35,854 nt of DNA from Anaeromyxobacter sp. (GCA_025360965.1 JANYBC010000224.1:1-35854), one strand, 5' to 3'. Counted from the first letter of the stretch, positions 1 to 8,204 are shown. Notes: generated from the sequence alone by a model not told the origin. Numbers and translations: made by a program.

Positions 1-1821
1 CGCGACGCCCACCAGTCGCTGCTGGCGACCCGGGTGCGGACCCACGACCTCCTCAAGGTGGCCCCGGCCACCGCCCGCCTCGGCGCCGGGCTCTTCAGCC
101 TCGAGTGCTGGGGCGGCGCCACCTTCGACGTGGCCATGCGCTTCCTGCGGGAGGATCCCTGGGCCCGCCTCCACGCGCTGCGAGCCGAGATCCCGAACGT
201 CCTCTTCCAGATGTTGCTGCGCGGCTCCAACGCGGTCGGCTACACCAACTACCCCGACAACGTGGTCGAGAAGTTCGTCCACGAGGCGGCCTTGAGCGGC
301 GTCGACGTCTTCCGGGTCTTCGACTCGCTCAACTGGACCAAGGGGATGACCGTCGCCTGCGAGGCGGTCCGCAAGGAGAACAAGGTCCTCGAGGCCGCGC
401 TCTGCTACACAGGCGACATCTCGGATCCCAGCCGCACCAAGTATCCGCTCGCCTACTACGTCAAGCTGGCCAAGGAGCTGGAGCGGATGGGCGCCCACCT
501 GCTGGCCATCAAGGACATGGCCGGCCTGCTCAAGCCCTTTGCGGCCGGCCAGCTGGTCAAGGCGCTCAAGCAGGAGGTCGGCATCCCCCTCCACCTGCAC
601 ACCCACGACACGTCCGGGGTCTCGGCGGCCAGCGTCCTCGAGGCCACCCGGGCCGGGGTCGACGTGGTCGACGCGGCGCTCTCGTCCCTCTCCGGGCTCA
701 CCGCCCAGCCCAACCTCAACTCGCTGGTGGCCATGCTGGCCGGCAGCGAGTGGGACTCGAGGCTCGACCAGGACGGATTGCAGCAGCTCTCCAACTACTG
801 GGAGGGGGTCCGCGAGTTCTACGCGCCCTTCGAGTCGGGGTTGAAGAGCAGCACCGCCGAGGTCTACCGCCACGAGATCCCGGGCGGCCAGTACTCCAAC
901 TACAAGCCGCAGGTGGCCGGGCTGGGCCTCCTCGATCGGTGGGAGGAGTGCAAGGAGATGTACCGGAAGGTGAACCTGCTCTTCGGGGATCTCATCAAGG
1001 TGACGCCCTCGTCCAAGGTGGTGGGCGACATGGCGATGTTCCTCGTCAAGAACAACCTGCAGCCGGAGGATCTCTTCACCGAGAAGGGGAACGACCTGGC
1101 CTTCCCCGAGTCGGTGGTCGGACTCGCCAAGGGGATGCTGGGCCAGCCCTACGGTGGCTTCCCGCCGGCGCTGCAGAAGATCATCTTGAAGGGCGTCGAG
1201 CCGATCACCTACCGGCCCGGCGAGCTCATCGAGCCGGCCGATCTCGAGGCCGAGCGGAAGAAGGCGGCCGAGAAGACCGGCGCGCCGGTCGACGACAAGG
1301 CGCTGGCCTCCTGGCTGCTCTACCCCAACGTCTACCCGGAGTTCGTCCGCCACCAGGAGGAGTTCTCCGACACATCGGTGATCCCCACGCCGGTCTTCTT
1401 CTACGGCCTCGAGCCGGGGCAGGAGACCAGCATCGAGATCGAGCCGGGCAAGGTGCTGATCGTGAAGCTGGTGACGGTGGGCAAGCTGCACCCCGGCGGC
1501 ACCCGCGACCTCTACTTCGAGCTCAACGGCGAGGGGCGAACCGTCACCGTCCGTGACGCGGCGGCGGCCACCGGCGGCGCGGTTCGCGCCAAGGCTGACA
1601 AGGGGAACGCCTCCCATGTCGGCGCCCCCATGCCGGGCAAGGTGCTCAAGGTCAACGTCAAGGCCGGCGAGCTGGTCAAGGCCGGCACCGTCCTCATGGT
1701 CACCGAAGCCATGAAGATGGAGACCAACATAAAGGCCCGGGCCGACTGCAGCGTGGCCGAGGTGAAGTTCAAGGAGGGGGACAAGATCGAGAAGGAGGAC
1801 CTGATCTTCGTCCTCGGGTGA
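1..1821 (+). CDS. pyc: Pyruvate carboxylase, C-terminal part (5' end outside window)
   Basis: Biotin-dependent conversion of pyruvate to oxaloacetate. The frame is open from base 1 and begins RDAHQSLLATRVRTHDL, the start of the carboxyltransferase core, so the GTG at 34 is internal and not a start. Seen here: metal-ligand Asp at residue 2 of the fragment, carbamylated-lysine motif AIKDMAG (Lys about 171), metal motif HLHTHDTSG (His about 200 and 202), then the PC linker, and a C-terminal biotinyl domain with AMKMET (biotin Lys about 572). The fragment is 606 residues. Full-length enzymes are about 1150, so the N-terminal biotin carboxylase half lies upstream, unless the organism uses a split enzyme. 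It ends 47 nt before the oxidoreductase gene on the same strand. Family assignment is certain; whether the protein is single-chain cannot be seen. Confidence 0.95.
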   Translation, partial: RDAHQSLLATRVRTHDLLKVAPATARLGAGLFSLECWGGATFDVAMRFLREDPWARLHALRAEIPNVLFQMLLRGSNAVGYTNYPDNVVEKFVHEAALSGVDVFRVFDSLNWTKGMTVACEAVRKENKVLEAALCYTGDISDPSRTKYPLAYYVKLAKELERMGAHLLAIKDMAGLLKPFAAGQLVKALKQEVGIPLHLHTHDTSGVSAASVLEATRAGVDVVDAALSSLSGLTAQPNLNSLVAMLAGSEWDSRLDQDGLQQLSNYWEGVREFYAPFESGLKSSTAEVYRHEIPGGQYSNYKPQVAGLGLLDRWEECKEMYRKVNLLFGDLIKVTPSSKVVGDMAMFLVKNNLQPEDLFTEKGNDLAFPESVVGLAKGMLGQPYGGFPPALQKIILKGVEPITYRPGELIEPADLEAERKKAAEKTGAPVDDKALASWLLYPNVYPEFVRHQEEFSDTSVIPTPVFFYGLEPGQETSIEIEPGKVLIVKLVTVGKLHPGGTRDLYFELNGEGRTVTVRDAAAATGGAVRAKADKGNASHVGAPMPGKVLKVNVKAGELVKAGTVLMVTEAMKMETNIKARADCSVAEVKFKEGDKIEKEDLIFVLG

Positions 1822-1868
1822 TCAGGTTCGACGGCGGGCGCTCCGGCGCCGCGCCAGAGGGAGACGGC

Positions 1869-2837
1869 ATGAGCACGGCGATCCGGTTCCACCAGGTGGG
1901 CGGCCCCGAGGTGCTGCGGGTCGAGGAGGTCGAGGTCGGCGCTCCCGGTCCGGGAGAGGCCCGGGTCCGCCACCAGGCCGTCGGCGTCAACTACGTCGAC
2001 ACCTACCACCGCAGCGGGCTCTACCCGCTGCCGCTGCCGAGCGGGCTGGGGGTCGAGGCGGCCGGCCTGGTCGAGGCGGTCGGCCCCGGGGTGACGCTCG
2101 TGAAGCCCGGGGACCGGGTGGCCTACATGGCCGGGCCCGGCGCCTACGCCGAGGAGCGGCTGTTGCCGGCTGACAGGCTGGTGAAGGTGCCGGTCGGGGT
2201 CAGCAGCGAGCTGGCCGCCGCCGGGCTGGCCAAGGGGCTCACCGCCCACATGCTCGTCACCCGGGTCCACGCCGTCCAGCCCGGTGAGTGGGTGGCGGTG
2301 ACGGCCGCCGCCGGCGGCGTCGGGCAGCTGCTGGTGCAGTGGCTGGCCGCCATCGGTGCCCGGGTCATCGGCCTGGTCGGCTCGCCCGGGAAGGCGGCGC
2401 GGGTCGAGGCGCTGGGCGCCGAGGCGGTGCTGGTCTCCGGCGTCGACGACGTGCCGGCACGGGTCAAGGCGCTGAGCGGCGGCGGGGTGCGGGTGGTCTA
2501 CGACTCTGTCGGCGCCGCCACCTTCGACGCCTCGCTCGACTGCCTCGCCCCCTTCGGCCTGATGGTCACCTACGGCAACGCTTCGGGGCCGGTGCCGCCG
2601 CTCGACACCGCGCTGCTCGGGAAGAAGGGCTCGCTCTCGGTCTGCCGCCCCACCGTCTTCAACCACATCGCGGCGCGGGCCGACCTGGAGCGGGCCGCCG
2701 CGGCCTTCTTCGCCCAGCTGGCGTCCGGAGAGATCGAGGTGGCGGTAGGCGGCCGCTGGCCGCTGGCCGAGGCGGCCGCGGCCCACCGGGCCCTGCAGTC
2801 TCGCGCCACCACCGGCTCGCTGCTGCTGATCCCGTAG
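1869..2837 (+). CDS. qor: Zinc-independent quinone oxidoreductase (MDR superfamily)
   Basis: A 322-residue NAD(P)H:quinone reductase-like protein of the medium-chain dehydrogenase/reductase superfamily. NYVDTYHRSGLY (residues 41-52) is the substrate-side signature of QOR proteins. AAAGGVGQLLVQ (146-157) is the nucleotide-binding loop of the Rossmann fold. The zinc ligands of alcohol dehydrogenases are absent. The ATG at 1869 is chosen because a purine-rich GAGGGAGAC lies just upstream and the N-terminus then matches the family. It follows the pyruvate carboxylase gene by 47 nt and may be cotranscribed, without an obvious metabolic link. Expected role: cytosolic one- or two-electron reduction of quinones or enones. 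The true substrate is unknown. Confidence 0.9.
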   Translation: MSTAIRFHQVGGPEVLRVEEVEVGAPGPGEARVRHQAVGVNYVDTYHRSGLYPLPLPSGLGVEAAGLVEAVGPGVTLVKPGDRVAYMAGPGAYAEERLLPADRLVKVPVGVSSELAAAGLAKGLTAHMLVTRVHAVQPGEWVAVTAAAGGVGQLLVQWLAAIGARVIGLVGSPGKAARVEALGAEAVLVSGVDDVPARVKALSGGGVRVVYDSVGAATFDASLDCLAPFGLMVTYGNASGPVPPLDTALLGKKGSLSVCRPTVFNHIAARADLERAAAAFFAQLASGEIEVAVGGRWPLAEAAAAHRALQSRATTGSLLLIP

Positions 2838-2860
2838 CGCCCCGACCCGGACCCGTCCGT

Positions 2861-2878
2861 CGCCTCCTCGGCGAGGCG
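2861..2878. terminator. Possible bidirectional hairpin between convergent genes
   Basis: CGCCTC and GAGGCG form 6-bp arms around a 6-nt loop in the 43-nt gap between the convergent quinone oxidoreductase and CBS-domain genes. There is no T tract on either side. The position suits a terminator, but in G+C-rich DNA such a short stem can occur by chance. Confidence 0.3.
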
Positions 2879-2880
2879 GT

Positions 2881-3297
2881 TCAGCGACCCGAGATGTAGG
2901 TGTTGAGCTGCTCGATGACGAACTGCTTCTCGTCGAGCATGAGCGCGATGATGTCCCGCATCGAGACCAGCCCGACCACCTCGCCCCCCTCCTCGACCAG
3001 CAGGTGGCGGGTTGTGTGGTCGCGCATCAGGTCGGCGCACTCGGTCTCGGTGGCCTCCGGCGTCACCCTGGGCAGGGCCCGGGCCGCCTTGCCGACCGGC
3101 AGCGAGCCGTCCCCGCCGCTGGCCACCACGGCGGCGACCAGGTCGCGCTCGGTGACCAGCCCGGTCAGCCGGCCATCGACCCGGATGCCGACCGAGCCGA
3201 TCTTGAGGTCGACCATGAGCTTGGCCGCCTCGCGGCACGAGACGTCGGCCGCCAGGGTGATGACCTTTCGAGCAACGTGCTTCCGGATGCTGGACAT
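2881..3297 (-). CDS. Tandem CBS-domain protein
   Basis: A 138-residue protein made almost entirely of two CBS motifs. The first is about residues 8-60 (ending GLVTERDLVAAV), the second about 75-125 (ending GLVSMRDIIALM). Paired CBS motifs form a Bateman module that usually binds adenine nucleotides and regulates a partner. No effector domain is attached, so it probably works as a stand-alone sensor or regulatory subunit whose partner is not in this window. The ATG at 3297 gives the expected N-terminus. It is divergent from the response regulator gene and convergent with the oxidoreductase gene. Confidence 0.9.
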   Translation of the reverse strand: MSSIRKHVARKVITLAADVSCREAAKLMVDLKIGSVGIRVDGRLTGLVTERDLVAAVVASGGDGSLPVGKAARALPRVTPEATETECADLMRDHTTRHLLVEEGGEVVGLVSMRDIIALMLDEKQFVIEQLNTYISGR

Positions 3298-3451
3298 GGT
3301 GCCTCCGCGCGGGGGGTAGACGTTCCGTTACAGCGGGGACGGAGTGGCGCCACCAAAAGTGACGACCCGGGCGGGGCTTTCGTCCATGCCATCGCGTCGC
3401 CGGTTTGCGGGACTACCGCCCCGGTCGGGTCGGCAGTACCTTCTGGGCAAG

Positions 3452-3847
3452 GTGCCGCGCCCCACACGAGTCCTGGTCGTCGACGACAACCTCCCCCTGC
3501 GACTGATGGTCTCACAGGCGCTGGAGGAGCATGGCTACGTGACGGTGGCGGCCGACTCGGCCGAGGAGGCCCTGGAGGCGGCCAGCTTCCAGCCCCCGGA
3601 CCTCTGCGTCATCGACTTCTTCATGCCTGGGATGAGCGGGGCGGAGCTGATCCGCGAGCTCCGCGGCTCGGTCGACGAGCGGCTGCGCCGCGTCAAGGTC
3701 ATCGGCCTGACCGGCTACGAGGGTGGCGATCGCGAGCTGCTCCTGGCCGGCGCCGACCTGGTGCTGCGCAAGCCCTGGAACGAGGCGGCGCTGCTGGCCG
3801 GGGTGTCGCAGCTGATGGAGCTGCGCGCCGCGGCGTCGGCCGGGTAG
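3452..3847 (+). CDS. Single-domain response regulator (receiver domain only)
   Basis: A CheY-like receiver of 131 residues. Acidic pair VVDDN (Asp11, Asp12), phospho-acceptor Asp55 in CVIDFFMPGMSG, Thr87 in GLTG and Lys107 in LRKPW are all present, so phosphotransfer chemistry should be intact. There is no output domain, so it would act by protein contact or in a phosphorelay; no histidine kinase lies nearby. The start is uncertain. I chose the GTG at 3452 because the receiver fold begins immediately afterwards (TRVLVVDD). In-frame ATGs further upstream would add an Arg/Pro-rich leader with no family resemblance. No Shine-Dalgarno is visible, but a -10-like TACCTT lies at 3437-3442. Confidence 0.85.
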   Translation: MPRPTRVLVVDDNLPLRLMVSQALEEHGYVTVAADSAEEALEAASFQPPDLCVIDFFMPGMSGAELIRELRGSVDERLRRVKVIGLTGYEGGDRELLLAGADLVLRKPWNEAALLAGVSQLMELRAAASAG

Positions 3848-3873
3848 GGCACGGCACACCTCGTCCCCGGCCG

Positions 3874-5136
3874 TCAGGGCGCGCGCTCTTCCGGTGGCTT
3901 CATGGAGGAGAAGGCGCGCCAGAGCGCCAGGTCGTAGCCGATCTTGAGCACCCCGCAGACCGCAAACGGCACCCAGGCCAGCGACGGCGCCGCGTAGAGC
4001 GGCCCGGCTAGCACCGGCGCCAGCGAGGCGCCGATGGTCCTGGCCATGCCGGTCACCCCGGCTGCCGCCGCCCGCTCCTCGGGCGAGACCACCGCCATGG
4101 TGTAGGATTGGCGGGTCGGCACGTCGAGCTGCGAGATGGAGAAGCGCAGGAAGAGCAGCCCGGCCGCCAGCGGCAGGGTCGGCATGAAGGGGACCGCCAG
4201 CAGCAGGAGGTTGGACGGCAGGTGGCTGAAGACCATGGTGTTGACGAGGCCGAAGCGCCTGGCCAGCGGGGCGGCCGCCAGCGCCGAGAGGCCGGCCAGC
4301 ACGTTGGCCCCGAGGAAGATGGCGCCGATGAGCGCCTCCCCGGCGCCGAAGCGGGCGTGCAGCCAGGCCGCCAGGAAGCTCTGCACGATGAAGCCGCCGG
4401 CGAAGGCGTCGACGGCGAAGAGCCCGGAGAGCCGGAGCACCGTGGCGCGCGAGCGGTGGAGGCCGAAGCCGATCCAGCTGGCGGGCCCCGGCCTGCTCGC
4501 GGCCGGCGCCTCGACCCCCGGTGAGAGGCGGGCGAAGAGGACCAGCAGCGCCCCGCCCAGCGCGGCGTAGAGCACGATCACCGCCTGGTAGGACTGCAGC
4601 GCGCTCCAGCCGGCGTGCTGCAGCCCCTCGGCCAGCGCCCCTCCCGCCAGCGCCCCGCCCGCCGTGGCGAAGGAGCCGGTCAGGGTGTAACGGGCGAAGA
4701 CCCGGGTCCGCGCCTGATCGGGGACGGCGCTGCTCAGCGCCGCCTGCTCGATGGCCAGGAACGGTCCGACCTCGTTGCCCGACGGGCTGAGGATGCCGAG
4801 CGTGGCGCCCAGCAGCAACAGCCAGAAGTCGGTGGTGACGGCGAAGAGCAGCCCGGCGCCGATCATCAGCGCCGCGCCCAGCGCCAGCATGCGCCGGCGC
4901 CCCAGCCGGTCGGCGCGGGTGGTCACCAGCAGCGAGACCACGGTGTCGCCCAGCAGGGTGAGCGTGAGCAGCAGCCCGATGCGCGCCGGGGTCAGCCCGA
5001 CGGCGGCGAGGTGGAGCACCAGCACCACCGAGAGGGCGCCGTAGGCGAAGAGCCGCAGCCCGCGCGTGGCGAAGAGCGCGGCGACGTCGCGACGGCTGGG
5101 ACCGTCGGCCGGCGTGGCGGGATCCGCGGACGTCAC
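3874..5136 (-). CDS. MFS transporter
   Basis: A 420-residue hydrophobic protein with the pattern of about twelve membrane segments and a loop carrying TTRADRLGRRRMLALG between segments 2 and 3, the conserved MFS D-R-x-GRR motif. Its substrate cannot be read from the sequence; drug or metabolite export is the usual role of such stand-alone carriers. The start is a GTG at 5136 that overlaps the stop of the upstream rsmE gene by 4 nt (GTGA), so translation is probably coupled to rsmE. The short N-terminal tail before the first membrane segment (MTSADPATPADGPSRRD) is hydrophilic and cytoplasmic. Confidence 0.88.
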   Translation of the reverse strand: MTSADPATPADGPSRRDVAALFATRGLRLFAYGALSVVLVLHLAAVGLTPARIGLLLTLTLLGDTVVSLLVTTRADRLGRRRMLALGAALMIGAGLLFAVTTDFWLLLLGATLGILSPSGNEVGPFLAIEQAALSSAVPDQARTRVFARYTLTGSFATAGGALAGGALAEGLQHAGWSALQSYQAVIVLYAALGGALLVLFARLSPGVEAPAASRPGPASWIGFGLHRSRATVLRLSGLFAVDAFAGGFIVQSFLAAWLHARFGAGEALIGAIFLGANVLAGLSALAAAPLARRFGLVNTMVFSHLPSNLLLLAVPFMPTLPLAAGLLFLRFSISQLDVPTRQSYTMAVVSPEERAAAAGVTGMARTIGASLAPVLAGPLYAAPSLAWVPFAVCGVLKIGYDLALWRAFSSMKPPEERAP

Positions 5137-5876
5137 CGCGGGGCCTGGCGCTGCGCCAGCCAGAGCTCGGCCTGGCCGACCGCGAAGGGGACCGCCTGGT
5201 CGACCCGGAGCGGCCGGGGTCCGAGCGAGGCCGGGAGGAAGCCGCGCCGGGCGAGCTCGGCGGCCTCGTAGGGCGTCCAGCCCCCCTCCGGCCCGATGGC
5301 CAGCGTCACGCCGCCGGCGGCGGGGGGCGTGAGCGTGGCGAGCGGAGTGGTGGCGGCGAGATCGAGCAGCAGGCGCGCCGGGCCGAGCATGGCCTCGAGC
5401 TCGTCCTCGACGAACGGCTTGAAGAAGCGGCGCAGGAGCACCTCGGGGAGCACCGTGTCCCGCCCCTGCTCGAGGCCGAGCAGCAGCTCGGCGCGCAGCG
5501 CCTCCGGGGCCAGCAGCGGCGAGCCCCAGTAGGCCTTCTCGACCTTCCAGCTGCCGAGCAGCAGCAGCCGCTTCACCCCCATGGCCGCGGTCGCCTGCAG
5601 CACCTTGCGGAGGATCTTGGGGCGGGGCAGGGCGAGCAGCAGCGTCACCGGAGACGGAGCCGGCGGGGCCCGGTCGAGGGAGGCACGCAGCACCAGCTCG
5701 GCCTCGCCGCAGGCCTGCACCTGGGCGGTGCCGGAGTGGCCGCCGATCAGCCCGACCGCCACGGTCTGGCCCGGCTGGCAGCGGAGCACCTCCCGCACGT
5801 GGCGGGCCCTCCGGCCGGTCAGCCTGGCCGTGCCGTCCGGCCCAAGCTCCGACGGCTCAAGGAGGATGAGGTTCAC
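5133..5876 (-). CDS. rsmE: 16S rRNA (uracil-1498-N3)-methyltransferase
   Basis: A 247-residue SPOUT-class enzyme that methylates U1498 of 16S rRNA in the 30S subunit. The N-terminal PUA-like region contains GRRARHVREVLRCQPGQ (residues 21-37). The knotted SAM site shows LAIGPEGGWTPYEAAEL (192-208) and LGPRPLR (218-224). The second motif differs from the usual LG-RILR-ETA: Pro replaces Ile and VDQAVPF follows, a variation worth noting in the cofactor loop. GTG start at 5876. The MFS transporter gene overlaps its stop by 4 nt. Divergent from the small gene at 5963. Confidence 0.95.
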   Translation of the reverse strand: MNLILLEPSELGPDGTARLTGRRARHVREVLRCQPGQTVAVGLIGGHSGTAQVQACGEAELVLRASLDRAPPAPSPVTLLLALPRPKILRKVLQATAAMGVKRLLLLGSWKVEKAYWGSPLLAPEALRAELLLGLEQGRDTVLPEVLLRRFFKPFVEDELEAMLGPARLLLDLAATTPLATLTPPAAGGVTLAIGPEGGWTPYEAAELARRGFLPASLGPRPLRVDQAVPFAVGQAELWLAQRQAPR

Positions 5877-5950
5877 GCGGGCCGAGGGTGGACCGGGCCT
5901 GGCCTGGAGTCAATCGGCGCCGGCCGGCCGCCGGCTCGGAGGAACTGCAC

Positions 5951-5956
5951 TAGACT
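5951..5956 (+). promoter_or_regulatory. Putative -10 element of a leaderless gene
   Basis: TAGACT lies six bases before the ATG at 5963. Transcription would start about at the start codon, and there is no Shine-Dalgarno between them. No convincing -35 is seen. Confidence 0.35.
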
Positions 5957-5962
5957 GTCCCA

Positions 5963-6316
5963 ATGGCTCGACAGGCACTGCCTCCCGGTTCGACGCTCAT
6001 CTCGGTGCTCTTCAGCACCTTCCCTCTCGAGCCCTCGCTGGCGGCGACCCTCCACCTGGCCGCCGTGGATCTCTACCGTCGCGACGTCGGGGTCGGGCCG
6101 GTGGCTGGCGAGGTGGTCACCGGGCGGGTCGTCAACCTGAAGAGGAGCATGGCGCTCGGCGCCATCGCCGGGCCGGCCTTCGAGGCCGAGCTCGACACCG
6201 CGCGCGGCAGCGGCAAGGTCCGCTACCTGCTGACGCGCCAGGGGCTCGAGCTGATGGGCGTGGCGCCGCCGCCGCCGAGGGCGGCGCATGGAGCGAAGCG
6301 CGAGTACCTGAACTGA
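5963..6316 (+). CDS. Conserved-looking small protein of unknown function
   Basis: 117 residues; no family recognised. The N-terminal half (ISVLFSTFPLEPSLAATLHLAAVDLY, written here only as the stretch around residues 13-38) is moderately hydrophobic but too broken for a clear membrane helix. The middle is mixed alpha/beta in character, and the C-terminus is basic and Pro-rich. No cysteines. Codon use is the strong G/C-third-position pattern of its neighbours, which supports real coding. The ATG at 5963 follows a -10-like hexamer by six bases, suggesting leaderless translation. A G+C-rich hairpin follows the stop by six bases, before trmJ. Confidence 0.6.
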   Translation: MARQALPPGSTLISVLFSTFPLEPSLAATLHLAAVDLYRRDVGVGPVAGEVVTGRVVNLKRSMALGAIAGPAFEAELDTARGSGKVRYLLTRQGLELMGVAPPPPRAAHGAKREYLN

Positions 6317-6322
6317 AACGAA

Positions 6323-6354
6323 GAAGCCCCCCGGCCGGGCGGGCAGGGGGCTTC
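6323..6354. terminator. Strong hairpin between the small gene and trmJ
   Basis: GAAGCCCCC (6323-6331) pairs perfectly with GGGGGCTTC (6346-6354) around a 14-nt G+C-rich loop. It begins six bases after the stop at 6316 and ends eight bases before the trmJ ATG. On the + strand no T tract follows. On the - strand the stem is followed by TTCGTTTCA, a better terminator tail, although both flanking genes are on the + strand. Confidence 0.5.
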
Positions 6355-6362
6355 GGCGCGAA

Positions 6363-7103
6363 ATGGACCATTTCCGGATCGTGCTGGTCAGGCCATGCAA
6401 CCCGGAGAACATCGGGGCGGTGGCCAGGGCCATGCGCAACTTCGAGCTGACCGACTGGGCCATCGTCGAGCTCGGCACGCACGACTTCGCCACCGCGCGG
6501 CGAGTGGCGGTGCACGCCGAGGAGTTGCTCGACCGGCCCCGGCTCTGCGCCACGCTCGACGAGGCGGTCGCCGACTGCGCCTGGGTGGTCGGCACCAGCG
6601 CCCGCAAGGTGCGCGGCAAGGTGCGGCTCCGCCCGGAGGAGGTCGGGCAGGAGGCGCTGCTGCGCCGCCCGGGACGGACTGCCATCGTCTTCGGCGAGGA
6701 GCGGAGCGGACTGACCGCCGCCGAGATCGATCGCTGCCACGCGCTCTCCGCCATCCCGACCGGTGCCGCCCAGCCCTCGCTCAACCTGGCCCAGGCGGTG
6801 CTGCTCTACACCTGGGAGGTCGGGCGCGCCGTGAGGGGCGCGAACGCCGCCGGGTCGGCCTCACCGCTCGGGGAGGGCGTGGCCTCGCGGCGGCGCACCG
6901 GGGCCCTGGCGACCGACGCCCAGCTGCTGGCGGTCGAGGCGGCGCTGCGCCACCTGCTCCGGGCCGGAGGCTTCCTGGCCGGGCCGGAGCGCCACGCCGT
7001 GCGGGACCTGGCCGACGTGGTGCGCCGTGGGAGGCCGTCGCCTCGCGAGGCGCGGCTCTGGGAGCAGGCCCTGCGCAAGGTCGGCAACCGGCTGCCGCGC
7101 TGA
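6363..7103 (+). CDS. trmJ: TrmJ-type tRNA (Nm32) 2'-O-methyltransferase
   Basis: A 246-residue SpoU/TrmH-family SPOUT methyltransferase. Motif 1 is PCNPENIGAVARAMRNFE (residues 11-28), motif 2 FGEERSGLT (110-118), motif 3 IPTGAAQPSLNLAQAV (131-146). The last two are in the TrmJ rather than the TrmL/TrmH form. Expected reaction: SAM-dependent ribose methylation of position 32 in tRNA anticodon loops. The C-terminal 80 residues are less conserved and helical. The start at 6363 leaves only eight bases after a strong hairpin and no Shine-Dalgarno, so initiation may depend on the hairpin or on a leaderless transcript. Confidence 0.88.
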   Translation: MDHFRIVLVRPCNPENIGAVARAMRNFELTDWAIVELGTHDFATARRVAVHAEELLDRPRLCATLDEAVADCAWVVGTSARKVRGKVRLRPEEVGQEALLRRPGRTAIVFGEERSGLTAAEIDRCHALSAIPTGAAQPSLNLAQAVLLYTWEVGRAVRGANAAGSASPLGEGVASRRRTGALATDAQLLAVEAALRHLLRAGGFLAGPERHAVRDLADVVRRGRPSPREARLWEQALRKVGNRLPR

Positions 7104-7151
7104 GGGGCGACCGTGGAGCCGCGGCCAAACTGCGGTAGAACCGCTCCCACC

Positions 7152-7493
7152 ATGCTCGAGACCTTCACCTGGATCGACGGCGGCGCCGAGCGCCGGCTCC
7201 ACCTCGACCCCGCAAGCGCCCGCTACCTCGCGGTCCGGCGGGTCAGCGGCGACGAGGACTGGACCGCCGCCTGCGTGCTGGTGCCCGGCGAGCCGGAGCG
7301 CGAGATCGGGGAGCAGCTGGCCAGCGCGGGCATCGCCGAGGACGTCATCATCAAGTACGCCATCCAGGCGCTGGCCCGGCTCCACGGGGTCTCCCCGGTC
7401 CCCGGGCTCCCGGAGGAGGACGCCGGAGAGGCCGAGCAGCTCATCGCCCGCCTCTGGCAGGTGATCACGGCGCGCTGGGCCCCGACGCACTGA
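7152..7493 (+). CDS. Small protein of unknown function
   Basis: 113 residues, acidic, with no membrane segment or cysteine cluster beyond one Cys; no family recognised. It begins METFTWIDGGAERRL-like (MLETFTWIDGG) and looks like a compact cytosolic alpha/beta domain: beta-rich first half (RYLAVRRV, CVLVPGEPE) and helical second half (IIKYAIQALARLHGV, EQLIARLWQVITARW). The ATG at 7152 was preferred to an upstream ATG at 7113 because the intervening stretch lies in a TrmJ-distal spacer with no protein-like character. It follows trmJ by 48 nt and is convergent with slyD. Confidence 0.6.
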   Translation: MLETFTWIDGGAERRLHLDPASARYLAVRRVSGDEDWTAACVLVPGEPEREIGEQLASAGIAEDVIIKYAIQALARLHGVSPVPGLPEEDAGEAEQLIARLWQVITARWAPTH

Positions 7494-7520
7494 TCAGCCT
7501 GCCGGCGTGCCCTCCGCTGG

Positions 7521-8042
7521 CTAGTGATCGTGGCCGTGATCGTGCCCGTGATCGTGCCCGTGTTCGTGGCCCCCGGGGCCATGGGCGTGGCCGTGCTCCA
7601 GCTCCTCGGCGGTGGCCGCGCGGATCTCCGTGACGGTTACGTCGAAGTGGAGGGTGCGCCCGGCCAGCGGGTGGTTGAAGTCGACGGTGATGGTGTCGCC
7701 GATGACGGCGCGGATCGTGAGGGGGAGGGGCTCGCCGTCCGGGCCCTGGGCCACCAGCTCGAGCCCGACCTTCGGCTCGAAGCCATCGGGGAAGGCCGAC
7801 CTGGCCACCTGCTGGAGGGCGGTCGGATCGGCCTCGCCGTAGCCGTCGACCGGGGCCACGGTGGCCTGGGTGCGGATCCCGGCCTCGAGCCCCTCGAGCG
7901 CGCGCTCCAGGCCAGGGACGATCTGGCCCTGCCCGTGCGTGTAGACCAGCGGGTCGCCCGCCTCGGAGGAGTCGACGACCACGCCGTCGCCGAGGTGAAG
8001 CTTGTACTCCAACGAGACCACGCTGCCCTTGGCCACCTTCAT
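7521..8042 (-). CDS. slyD: SlyD-like FKBP peptidyl-prolyl isomerase with His-rich tail
   Basis: A 173-residue cytosolic prolyl isomerase/chaperone. The FKBP part is formed by residues 1-66 (KGSVVSLEYKL, GQIVPGLERALEG) and about 122-141, where VDFNHPLAGRTLHFDV is the SlyD signature. The insert-in-flap chaperone domain lies between (about 67-121). The tail 150-173 carries repeated His-Gly-His and GHDH units, a Ni/Zn-binding arrangement as in SlyD proteins that supply hydrogenase maturation; no hydrogenase gene is in the window. The ATG at 8042 has GGAG upstream and matches the family N-terminus (MKVAKGS). Longer starts would add an unrelated Arg/Pro leader. Confidence 0.93.
   Translation of the reverse strand: MKVAKGSVVSLEYKLHLGDGVVVDSSEAGDPLVYTHGQGQIVPGLERALEGLEAGIRTQATVAPVDGYGEADPTALQQVARSAFPDGFEPKVGLELVAQGPDGEPLPLTIRAVIGDTITVDFNHPLAGRTLHFDVTVTEIRAATAEELEHGHAHGPGGHEHGHDHGHDHGHDH
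7524..7571 (-). repeat. Four tandem 12-nt units encoding the His-rich tail of SlyD
   Basis: GTGATCGTGGCC, then two copies of GTGATCGTGCCC, then GTGTTCGTGGCC on the + strand encode successive His-Gly-His-Asp/Glu units. Repeat slippage here would change metal-binding capacity in steps of four residues without a frameshift. Confidence 0.85.
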
Positions 8043-8204
8043 GACATCTCCGTGCGCGATGGGTGCGACCGCCGACTGGCTCCAGGAGCGGTCCCGGGGC
8101 GCCAAAGGGGGCCTCATACCGCGCTGCGTGCCGGGAGGCACGCGGAAAAATGCACGCCGCGGCGAGGGGTCGGTGGCGGCGCCAGCGATGAGAGGCGAGG
8201 AGCG

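Noticed and set aside
34-36. GTG as start of the pyruvate carboxylase gene
   Set aside because: The same frame upstream encodes the invariant RDAHQSLLATR block, so the gene is simply cut by the window edge.
7524-7571. Short tandem repeats as a CRISPR or mobile element
   Set aside because: The 12-nt units are in frame and encode the His-rich metal-binding tail of SlyD; there are no spacers.
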